A model generated the notes under the pieces. It did no database searches. It saw only the letters and a program-made list of their open reading frames with translations, and was not told the DNA's origin. Made by a program: the position numbers and the translations under genes. Of a DNA stretch of 12,739 nt, positions 7,053 to 12,739 are shown in pieces (position 1 is the stretch's first letter; every line of letters begins with the position of its first letter). This stretch comes from an uncultured Oscillospiraceae bacterium (GTDB taxonomy: Bacteria > Bacillota > Clostridia > Oscillospirales > Oscillospiraceae), in contig CAKSXP010000029.1 in assembly GCA_934515035.1 (NCBI GenBank), positions 1 to 12,739 on the forward strand, in the 5' to 3' direction.

Positions 7053-8915
7053 TTAACCCTCCGCCATGCGGACCTGCATACCCGGCTCGATCGGCGCGGT
7101 GGCTGTCGTTATGACGAAATCGCCCGAGGTGACAGCGCCGGAGACCGCGGTGTTCATATCGTCGGAGGCAAGGACCTTGACGTCCGCGCGCTGCACGATA
7201 TAGCGGTTGCCGAGCGGCGAGCTCTTCGCGATGACGACGAGCACGAAATCTCCGTTGGAGTCGCTCTTGATCGCGCTGTTGGGAACTATCATGTCGTAAT
7301 TTGCGCTCTTCTGTCCGACGGACAGCGTGAGCTGGGTGCCCGCCTCAACATCGCCGCTGACGTCGAAGGTGAGCAGCTTGTTGCTCTGCGGCTTTTCGGG
7401 GTCGTTGCGTATGCTCGTGAGCGTCGCGTTGATCTCTCCGCCCCAGTAGTAGTTTGAAACATCGGCCGTATCGCCGGTCTTTACCTTCTTTGCCTGGTCG
7501 TTCGTGACCGAGAAGCTGAGGGTATATCCCCTGTCTCCGACCTCGATCGTCATAAGCGCGGCGTCCGGAGCCGCGGTGTCGCCCGCGGTGACGGAAACGG
7601 ACTGGACCGTGCCCGCAACGGTGCTCTCGATGCTGGTCCCGTTGGCGCCGGCCTGAAGCTCGGCGATCTCGGCCTTCTTGTCCTCGATGTCTCTGCGCTG
7701 TGCCTGAAGGTCGAGCGCGTTCGTCGCGCTGGTGATGCCGTCGGCCTTCTGCTGCTCCTGCAAAGCGAAGATAAGGTCCTCCAGCGTCGTCCGGCAGTTT
7801 TTGACGTTTGTCTCCGCGGTCTTGCGCTCGTCGCGCTTGGAGATCAGCTCGTCATAGCTGTTCTGGGCGGCGGTCTGTGCGGTCTCCGCGTCGGACTTGG
7901 CCTTGTTCTTTTCGGTCAGGACTGCTTTTTTGTCCGTCAGTATCTTGTTCAGGCGGTCCCACTCATACTCGTTGCCGCCGGAAGAGTTTTCATAATAGGC
8001 GCTGTAAGCCGCGTCATAGGCGGCCTTTGCGTCGTCTCTCGCCTTTTCAGCCGTGGTTATTTCCGTATAGGCGATGTGCTGTGCATATTCGCTCGAGTCT
8101 TTGTCATACGTGGAGTATATCTCGGACAGATACTGCATATATACCGCAAGGCTGTTGGTTCCGCGGTTGTTCTCCGCCGTCTGCTTCATAAGGTCGTAAT
8201 CCGCGCCGTATTGCAGCTTTTTGGCGGCAAGGGTGTTTTCCGCCGCGTCCAGGGCGTTCTTGGCCTGTGCCACCGCGGTATAATCCCCGCCGGAGCCGGG
8301 ATTCCTGCCGCCGAGCGCGTCCAGATTGGCCTGCGCGGTATCGACCTCGCTCTGGGCGGACATAACGGCGAGCTCCGCGTTCGCAACGGCGGACTTTGCC
8401 GCATCGAGCGCGGACTTTGCCGCGTTTATCTGCTCCTGCGAAACGGCGGGCAGCAGGTCGCGCGCCGCCTCCGCCTCGGCCAGGGTCTCGCGGGCGTTCT
8501 GGATGTCGCGGTTCTCCTTGGCGTAATCGCTGCCTGCGGCGCCTATGAGCGCTTTTTCGTAGGCCAGCTCCAGATCCTCGAGCGCTTTCTGGGCGTCCTT
8601 CAGCTCGTTGCTGGAATCGGCGCTCAGATATATCAGCGTATCGCCGACGGAGACCTCGTCCCCTACGCGCACGGCAACGGACTGCACCTTGCGCGACTGC
8701 GTTATCTTGACCTCATAGTTCTCAACGGCCGTGACCGTGCCCGTGCCCCTGACGCGCGTCGTTACCGAGCCGGAGGACACATACTGTGCCGCCACCTCGG
8801 GCAGCGAGCGGTTCATGATGGTGTTGGAAAGGAAGGTCAGAAGCAGCATCACCGCAAGGAATATGATGGCTACGTTTTTTATCCATCCTCTTTTCTTGGT
8901 CGTTTGTTCCGTCAT
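7053..8915 (-). CDS. HlyD/MacA-family efflux adaptor with a long coiled-coil arm
   Basis: Adaptors of this family link an inner-membrane transporter to outer layers of the envelope. The 620-residue protein has a membrane anchor at about 12-30 and then the first lipoyl half (about 62-98, VAVRVGDEVSVGDTLIYL). An Ala/Glu/Lys-rich coiled-coil arm of about 320 residues follows (about 100-422), broken by Gly-rich turns at about 202-210 and 312-314. The second lipoyl half is at about 427-458 (STVAGTVQSVSVTAGDTAAP), followed by a beta-barrel region and a membrane-proximal domain ending QVRMAEG. It is much longer than typical MacA (about 370 residues), the extra length lying in the arm. ATG at 8915 has AGGAGG 8 nt upstream. 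It lies 46 nt after the MalG-like gene and 45 nt before the MacB-like gene, its likely partner. No outer-membrane channel is seen. Confidence 0.88.
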   Translation of the reverse strand: MTEQTTKKRGWIKNVAIIFLAVMLLLTFLSNTIMNRSLPEVAAQYVSSGSVTTRVRGTGTVTAVENYEVKITQSRKVQSVAVRVGDEVSVGDTLIYLSADSSNELKDAQKALEDLELAYEKALIGAAGSDYAKENRDIQNARETLAEAEAARDLLPAVSQEQINAAKSALDAAKSAVANAELAVMSAQSEVDTAQANLDALGGRNPGSGGDYTAVAQAKNALDAAENTLAAKKLQYGADYDLMKQTAENNRGTNSLAVYMQYLSEIYSTYDKDSSEYAQHIAYTEITTAEKARDDAKAAYDAAYSAYYENSSGGNEYEWDRLNKILTDKKAVLTEKNKAKSDAETAQTAAQNSYDELISKRDERKTAETNVKNCRTTLEDLIFALQEQQKADGITSATNALDLQAQRRDIEDKKAEIAELQAGANGTSIESTVAGTVQSVSVTAGDTAAPDAALMTIEVGDRGYTLSFSVTNDQAKKVKTGDTADVSNYYWGGEINATLTSIRNDPEKPQSNKLLTFDVSGDVEAGTQLTLSVGQKSANYDMIVPNSAIKSDSNGDFVLVVIAKSSPLGNRYIVQRADVKVLASDDMNTAVSGAVTSGDFVITTATAPIEPGMQVRMAEG

Positions 8916-8927
8916 TACTCTTTCCTC

Positions 8928-8939
8928 CTGAGTACTCAG
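8928..8939. promoter_or_regulatory. Perfect 12-bp palindrome next to the adaptor ribosome binding site
   Basis: CTGAGTACTCAG lies in the 46-nt gap before the adaptor gene and overlaps the start of its AGGAGG site. It is too tight to form a good RNA hairpin, so a protein site or chance are the options. I see no promoter around it. Confidence 0.25.
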
Positions 8940-8961
8940 TTACAATTTTTCGCGTTTGCGC

Positions 8962-9849
8962 TTATCCCTTTACGGAGCCGGAATAAGCGATGCCCTCGAC
9001 CAGGTATTCCTCGCCGTGGAGGAACAGCAGCAGCGAAGGGATCATGTATATGACCGCGACGGCAAAGGCGATGCCGACCTCTCCGGAGTTTATCGTTGAC
9101 AGATAAACGGACAGGGGCTGCTTTTCCGCGTCGGCCAGCAGGACTATCGGCTGCTCGACCATGTTCCAATAGTCGATGAAAACAAGTATTGCTATCGAAT
9201 ACAGCGCCGAGCGGCACTGGGGCAGGCATATCTTCGTGAATATCTGCCACTCACCCGCGCCGTCGAGCTTTGCCGCCTCGATCAGCGAACCGGGTATTCG
9301 CCGCATGAACTTCGTCAGCAGAAAGACGGAGAACGGCGCGAACATGCCGGGCAGGATTATCGCCCAGCGCGTGTTGAGTATGCCCAGCCAGTCGCTGACC
9401 AGATAGTTCGGCACCAGCGTTACCTGATACGGCATGAGCATCAGAATGACATAAAAGAAAAACAGAAAGCTCTTGAACTTCGTGCGGTACCGCGTGAAGC
9501 TGTAAGCCGCGAGCGCGGCTATCGCCACCTGAAGTATGACGATCGGCACGACGAGAATGACGGAGTTCCAGAACTTCATCAAATATTCGGGGCTTTTGAA
9601 CAGAACGGTTATGTACTGCGAAAGGCTGACCTTGTCCGGAATGAACTTGAGGTTGACGGTTTCGGACATATAGGTCTTGCCGCCGTCCTGGGCTCCGCCG
9701 GAGAAAACAACGCCGTAGTTGGCGTTTATCTCGGTCTGCGACATGAAGGAGTTCGTTATCGTCAGCACGGTCGGCAGCAGGAACGCAACGGCGAAGAACG
9801 CGCAGACCAGAAACATTGCGCAGCGGCCGAAAAGACGCTTTTTCTTCAT
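8962..9849 (-). CDS. Carbohydrate ABC importer permease, MalG-like (CUT1 type)
   Basis: This 295-residue inner-membrane protein is one of two pore-forming permeases of a binding-protein-dependent sugar importer. It has the expected six TM segments and the N-terminal anchor of MalG-like proteins, followed by an extracytoplasmic loop (about 36-75). The EAA loop that docks the ATPase is intact: EAAKLDGAGEWQIFTKICLP at about 191-210, with the conserved DGA and ILP-type ending. ATG at 9849 overlaps the stop of the upstream permease by four bases (ATGA), indicating translational coupling. No ATPase gene is present in the visible part of the operon, so the importer probably uses an ATPase encoded elsewhere. 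The substrate is not predictable. Confidence 0.93.
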   Translation of the reverse strand: MKKKRLFGRCAMFLVCAFFAVAFLLPTVLTITNSFMSQTEINANYGVVFSGGAQDGGKTYMSETVNLKFIPDKVSLSQYITVLFKSPEYLMKFWNSVILVVPIVILQVAIAALAAYSFTRYRTKFKSFLFFFYVILMLMPYQVTLVPNYLVSDWLGILNTRWAIILPGMFAPFSVFLLTKFMRRIPGSLIEAAKLDGAGEWQIFTKICLPQCRSALYSIAILVFIDYWNMVEQPIVLLADAEKQPLSVYLSTINSGEVGIAFAVAVIYMIPSLLLFLHGEEYLVEGIAYSGSVKG

Positions 9850-10757
9850 CCCTCCACATCCTTTCCGAACCAGTCCTCGAGAACGAACAGCAGCGCGATG
9901 ATAATGACCATCACGATGGCCATGACGACCGCCGCGGAGGACAGCTTCTGATAATCCAGTGACTTGAAGGTGTTGTTCATGAAATGCTGGAGCATATACA
10001 GCCCCTCATATGGATAATCGCCGGTCAGCAGATAGACCTCTCTGAAAACCTTGAAGGAGTTTATCAGCGACAGAATGGTGACGAAAAGCACCGTCGGCGA
10101 GAGATAGCGAAGTTTGATGTGGAAGAACTTGTACGCAGGGGACGCGCCCTCGACGTCCGCGACCTCGAGCAGCTCCTTCGGGATGTTGCTCAGGTTCGCC
10201 ATGAACAGGATCATGTTGTAGCCAAGGTTCTTCCAGAGGAAGAGCACGAGAACGACCAGCAGGCAGTAATCGCTTTTCAGCCAGTCGATCTTGTCCGCCC
10301 CGAACAGGGCGAGAAATTCGTTGAGCGTGCCGTTGTTGTGAAAAACGACCTGCCATATCAGCACGACGGAGGCTATCGGCACCATCATCGGGCTGAGGAA
10401 GAAGGTGCGGAACTGGCTCTTGAGCGGTATGCGGCACTCGAGCATGAGCGCCAGCACGATAGCCAGAACGACCGCCAGCGGCACGGCCATCACCGAGAAC
10501 TTGAGCGTGTTGGAAGCCGCCGTGCGGAAGGACGAGTTTTTGAAAAGCGCGATGAAGTTGTCCAGAAAAACAAACTCGCGCTGTATGGGGTTGTTGATGA
10601 CCGAATAGTATACAACGATCAGAAAGGGAACGATGAAAAACAGCCCCACGCCGAGCGCGCTCGGCCCGATAAACGCAAAGGAGCGCAGCTTGTCATCCAG
10701 CTTTCTTCGGTTCAGCCGGGGACCTGTGCGGAGTTCTTTTTTCTTTTTTCCTTTCAA
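9846..10757 (-). CDS. Sugar ABC importer permease, MalF-like (CUT1 type)
   Basis: First permease of the importer and partner of the overlapping MalG-like gene. The start is uncertain. GTG at 10796 has only C-rich sequence before it and no ribosome binding site. TTG at 10757 has AAAGGAG 10 nt upstream and is chosen here, giving 303 residues; the GTG would give 316. A lysine/arginine-rich N-terminus precedes six TM segments, the first near residues 28-50. The EAA loop (about 198-225 in this numbering) reads EVADVEGASPAYKFFHIKLR, so the usual DGA is EGA and the usual LP is LR; the overall spacing is kept. The solute-binding-protein gene lies upstream on the same strand, separated by about 740-780 nt of structured repeat, which should lower expression of the permeases relative to the binding protein. 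A nine-base G/C run at 10806-10814 lies just before the start region. Confidence 0.9.
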   Translation of the reverse strand: MKGKKKKELRTGPRLNRRKLDDKLRSFAFIGPSALGVGLFFIVPFLIVVYYSVINNPIQREFVFLDNFIALFKNSSFRTAASNTLKFSVMAVPLAVVLAIVLALMLECRIPLKSQFRTFFLSPMMVPIASVVLIWQVVFHNNGTLNEFLALFGADKIDWLKSDYCLLVVLVLFLWKNLGYNMILFMANLSNIPKELLEVADVEGASPAYKFFHIKLRYLSPTVLFVTILSLINSFKVFREVYLLTGDYPYEGLYMLQHFMNNTFKSLDYQKLSSAAVVMAIVMVIIIALLFVLEDWFGKDVEG

Positions 10758-10814
10758 AGACTTCACGCTCCTTTCGAGGGTTTTTTGCGTTTCCACGCGG
10801 GGGAAGGGGGGGGG

Positions 10815-11100
10815 ATTTTTTCTTTATCTTTTTCTTCTATTTTGTCTTTAGCTTTATCAAGCTGGGTTTGCTTCGCAGAGGCGCTTTTCTTGCTCCTGCA
10901 AGAAAAGTGCCCAAAAGAACAGGCCAAAGGGTGGCTTTTACAAAGCCGCCCCCCTTTGGAAACCCCCTCCTAAACCGTTAACGGGTACGGGTGTGATCAG
11001 CATTTCTAAGGCGCGACCCTGATAAGTGGTTGCTATTATCCGCGTTGAATCAATCGTGCTGCTATCGCTACGCACGAAGAATAGTTCGTTGTGCGATGGT
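10815..11100 (+). repeat. Left copy of inverted hairpin repeat unit
   Basis: Read on the plus strand the unit has, in order, five parts. A pyrimidine-rich lead comes first (10815-10849). Hairpin 1 is AGCTT/AAGCT (10850-10863), followed by a GCTTCGCAG linker. Hairpin 2 is 10881-10910, with core CTTTTCTTGC/GCAAGAAAAG, followed by linker CCCAAAAGAACA. Hairpin 3 is 10924-10959, CCAAAGGG/CCCTTTGG outside and GGCTTT/AAAGCC inside. Then CCTCC and TTAACGGGTACGGGT lead to hairpin 4 (11054-11077), TCGTGC/GCACGA around the 12-nt loop TGCTATCGCTAC. The same order is found in the right copy on the other strand. The inner boundary is approximate. Confidence 0.85.
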
Positions 11101-11115
11101 TGACTCTTTTTATCT

Positions 11116-11149
11116 CATCCGAGAGCCCAGCGCAGCGGGTCTCGGATGA
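11116..11149. repeat. Central hairpin of the composite element
   Basis: CATCCGAGA (11116-11124) pairs with TCTCGGATG (11140-11148), and the stem continues CCC (11126-11128) with GGG (11137-11139) past one bulged G. The loop is AGCGCAGC. Including the outer T-A pair (11115/11149) the stem has 13 bp. It lies at the junction of the two inverted units. No T-run follows, so it is not an ordinary terminator. Confidence 0.7.
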
Positions 11150-11169
11150 TTAAGGAGAAATGACTGCGT

Positions 11170-11467
11170 TCGGCGGAGCTTTCTCTTCTCTCGTTAGCGG
11201 AAGCGGAGCGATAAGCTGTCACTTTCGACGTTCCGCGCGTAGCGTGAGCAGCGCGGTTGATTCGACGTAACGATTAGTAATGACCTTTTTAAGCCCAGAA
11301 GTACCCGGCTGCCCGTTAGGAGGGAGAGTCCAGAGAGGGGCGGCTTTGTAAAAGCCCCTCTCTGGTGTGTTCTTTTGGTGACTTTTCTTGCACAAGCAAG
11401 AAAAGTTACCCCCTGCGGAGCAGACGCACGCTGGATGCCATCCAGATTAAAGATAGAAAGAAAAAAC
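11170..11467 (-). repeat. Right copy of the hairpin repeat unit, inverted
   Basis: Read on the minus strand it repeats the left copy in order. A pyrimidine lead comes first (11467-11446). Hairpin 1 is CTGGAT/ATCCAG (11431-11445), followed by linker CTGCTCCGCAG. Hairpin 2 (11377-11410) has the same CTTTTCTTGC/GCAAGAAAAG core with longer outer pairing, followed by linker CCAAAAGAACA. Hairpin 3 (11330-11365) has outer stem CCAGAGAGG/CCTCTCTGG and the same inner GGCTTT/AAAGCC. Then CCTAACGGGCAGCCGGGTA leads to hairpin 4 (11233-11256), CCGCGC/GCGCGG around TGCTCACGCTAC as read on the minus strand. Beyond it, 11191-11211 holds a weaker related hairpin. Confidence 0.85.
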
Positions 11468-11469
11468 GT

Positions 11470-11495
11470 GCAAGAAAAGTACCTCTGCGGAGCAG
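11470..11495 (-). repeat. Partial third copy of the unit's hairpin-2 flank
   Basis: The 26 bases 11470-11495 repeat 11396-11423 in the same orientation, with two bases missing and few changes; both start GCAAGAAAAGT and end CTGCGGAGCAG. The offset is about 73 bp. The other arm of hairpin 2 is missing, so this copy cannot form that hairpin. Confidence 0.75.
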
Positions 11496-11499
11496 CCCC

Positions 11500-11515
11500 C
11501 CGCCTGGTAAGGCGG
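11500..11515. repeat. Small hairpin after the binding-protein stop
   Basis: CCGCCT, loop GGTA, AGGCGG: a 6-bp stem 20 nt past the binding-protein stop (which ends at 11535, minus strand). On that strand it is followed by GGGGCTGC, not T, so it is a possible 3'-end stabiliser rather than an intrinsic terminator. Confidence 0.45.
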
Positions 11516-11534
11516 AAACTAAAAAGCAAACCGC

Positions 11535-12739
11535 TTATCTCTGCTCATTGACATATATCTTGACTCTGCTCTGGATCAGGTTCGCGGTGTCCTGCGCGGA
11601 CTTTTCGCCGTTGAAGTACGCCGCGCACTCCTCGGTCACGATGTTCATGATGTCGGTGTCGTAGCTGTATATCTTATCGACGGAGTTTATGACCTCCACG
11701 ATGGCGTCGGCCTCTTCCTGAGTGAGGGCATAGATCTCGATGTTGAGGCTGCCCCAGCCCCAACCGCCCTTGGACTGCTCGACCTGCTCGCCGGTCTCGG
11801 GGTCGGTGTAATACTCGGGGGTCATCGCCTCTTTGAGCATCTTGTCAAAGGCCTCCTGATTGCTCGGAAAACTCCAGACGTTCTCCTCCTGATATTCGGC
11901 GGAGAGCATGCTGCTTATAAACTCCCAGCCGCCCTGCTTGTCGGCGCAGGAGGTGGTCATTGCGATGCCGGTGCCGACGGTGAGCGCGTTGCCGTTTTTG
12001 CTCTCGCAGGGGAAGCCCTTGAACACAACGTTGTCGTTGAACATCGCGCTGTATATCTGGAACTCATCAAAGCCGGAAAGGCTGGTCTGGAGCAGAAGCT
12101 GCTTGCCGGACATTATACGGTCGGCATCGTTGTCCTCGTCCGTATACTCATAGTTATCCCAGTCGAACTCCTTGGGGAAGCTGTTGCAGAACTCGAGCAG
12201 GTCAACAAAGCCCTGAGAATCGAATTTGCATTCGCCGGTCTCCCAGTTCACATAGTCGTCCATGCCGAAGGAAAGAGCGAAGGAAAGCACGTTGTCGCGG
12301 GTCGTTCCTATGCCGAACACGTCGGTGCCCTCGGGCAGTTGAGCCATGACCGCCTTGAGCTCGTCAAGGGTCCAGCCTCTTTCATAGCCGACCTTGTCGC
12401 CGTCGCCCATGACGGTGTAAACGCTGAAGTTGCTGACCATCTGATAGAGCTTGCCGTCCTCGGTCTGGAGCGCGTTGAGGACAGCGGGCACGAACTTGTC
12501 GCGGCCGAGATTGGGATCGGCGTCCATATATGTATAGAGGTCCTCGAGCAGGCCCTTTGCCGCATACTTTTCGATGGGCAGGCTGGTGGTGGACAAAAGG
12601 TCGGGCACATTGCCGGAGACGATCTCGGTCGTGAGCTTGGTCAGACCGGCTGTGTAATCGTCGTCGGTATTATACTCCGAATAGTCCTTTACTTCAATGC
12701 GGTATTTGTCGTTTGTCTTGTTAAACTGAAGTATCTGGC
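11535..12739 (-). CDS. Extracellular solute-binding protein, family 1 (sugar type), N-terminus outside the window
   Basis: The frame is open from the right edge to TAA at 11535-11537, about 400 residues; an apparent GTG start at 12608 is internal. The visible part begins QILQFNKTNDKYRIEVKDYSEY, the strand-helix segment near the N-terminus of mature CUT1 binding proteins. It continues with KLTTEIVSGNVPDLLSTTSL, the usual point where the protein is read as 'within x% of the lumen' of the first lobe, and then LPIEKYAAKGLLEDLYTYMD. Late in the protein, GTGIAMTTSCADKQGGWEFI and NVWSFPSNQEAFDKM match the G.a...s...k..aw.F and P.n...f patterns of the family. The signal peptide and lipobox, expected in the missing part, cannot be checked. 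It is the first visible gene of the importer operon; the permeases follow after the repeat element. A carbohydrate ligand is likely but not specified. Confidence 0.9.
   Translation of the reverse strand, partial: QILQFNKTNDKYRIEVKDYSEYNTDDDYTAGLTKLTTEIVSGNVPDLLSTTSLPIEKYAAKGLLEDLYTYMDADPNLGRDKFVPAVLNALQTEDGKLYQMVSNFSVYTVMGDGDKVGYERGWTLDELKAVMAQLPEGTDVFGIGTTRDNVLSFALSFGMDDYVNWETGECKFDSQGFVDLLEFCNSFPKEFDWDNYEYTDEDNDADRIMSGKQLLLQTSLSGFDEFQIYSAMFNDNVVFKGFPCESKNGNALTVGTGIAMTTSCADKQGGWEFISSMLSAEYQEENVWSFPSNQEAFDKMLKEAMTPEYYTDPETGEQVEQSKGGWGWGSLNIEIYALTQEEADAIVEVINSVDKIYSYDTDIMNIVTEECAAYFNGEKSAQDTANLIQSRVKIYVNEQR

Larger units (their letters stand above)
10797..11534. other. Gene-free gap between binding protein and permease, filled by structured repeats
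   Basis: I find no credible gene in these roughly 740 bases; open frames here have no ribosome binding site and low-complexity products. The gap consists of a poly-G tract (10806-10814), a left repeat unit, a middle hairpin, a right inverted repeat unit, and a partial extra copy with a small hairpin next to the binding-protein stop. I see no convincing sigma-A promoter directed toward the permease. Confidence 0.85.

Noticed and set aside
6998..7055. 18-codon minus-strand frame starting in the TAATG at the adaptor stop and ending just inside the MacB-like gene
   Set aside because: The TAATG overlap looks like coupling, but the frame has no conserved features visible and the AGGAGG that follows serves the ATG at 7007.
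8076..9053. Open frame of 325 codons on the plus strand across the adaptor start
   Set aside because: Shadow of the adaptor coiled-coil region; no start signal, no domain pattern.
10815..11467. Complete insertion sequence
   Set aside because: No transposase frame lies between the inverted units and no clear target duplication is visible; at most a non-autonomous element.
10880..11500. CRISPR-like array
   Set aside because: The repeats are inverted, diverged and hairpin-forming with no regular spacer length; not a CRISPR pattern.
11194..11664. Small open frames on both strands within the repeat element (11194-11529 minus, 11365-11664 plus)
   Set aside because: They cross the hairpins, lack ribosome binding sites, and their products follow the repeat sequence rather than any protein pattern.
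12306..12608. Start of the binding-protein gene at the GTG at 12608
   Set aside because: The same frame remains open to the window edge and upstream residues continue the binding-protein fold, so the true start lies outside.

Overview
The window looks like chromosomal DNA of a GC-rich anaerobic member of the Clostridia, probably near Oscillospiraceae/Ruminococcaceae. The basis is an rnfC-type gene, consensus sigma-A promoters, strong AGGAGG-type ribosome binding sites, an MhsT-like sodium symporter, and a CUT1-type sugar ABC importer operon with no ATPase gene in view. The taxonomic placement is inference. No tRNA, rRNA, CRISPR array, transposase or phage gene was seen.

Layout, left to right. 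(1) 1-1006 (-): N-terminal part of RnfC, cut by the window edge, with its own promoter. (2) 1222-2247 (+): divergently transcribed, membrane-anchored alpha/beta-hydrolase-fold protein whose nucleophile elbow carries Gly instead of Ser. It ends at a perfect 15-bp hairpin. (3) 2385-3809 (-): 11-TM sodium:neurotransmitter-symporter-family amino-acid transporter. Its promoter region carries three GTGTAAA-like half-sites. (4) 4026-4595 (+): unrecognised four-TM protein behind a near-consensus promoter, ending at a 22-bp hairpin shared with the convergent operon. (5) 12739-4710 (-): one long co-directional run. In transcription order it holds a sugar-type solute-binding protein (N-terminus outside the window), about 740 nt of non-coding structured repeat DNA, MalF-like permease, MalG-like permease, HlyD/MacA-type adaptor, a reduced MacB-like protein and an AlaX-type alanyl-tRNA editing protein.

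The permeases overlap by ATGA, and the gaps downstream of them are 46, 45 and 6 nt, so from the permeases on this reads as one operon. The binding protein delivers a solute, probably a carbohydrate, to the two permeases; the ATPase must come from elsewhere, as with shared MsmK/MalK-type ATPases in other Firmicutes. The adaptor and MacB-like protein look like parts of an exporter or envelope complex, but no FtsX core or ATPase for them is present.

The most striking non-coding object is at 10815-11515, between binding protein and permease. It consists of two diverged copies of a ~285-300 nt unit arranged head to head. Each unit carries a series of hairpins in the same order. Between the copies, several stems differ by paired, compensating changes while loops and linkers stay alike. 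This argues for selection on folded RNA or single-stranded DNA. The position, between the binding-protein gene and the first permease gene, is the same as that of the REP elements in the malE-malF gap of enterobacteria.
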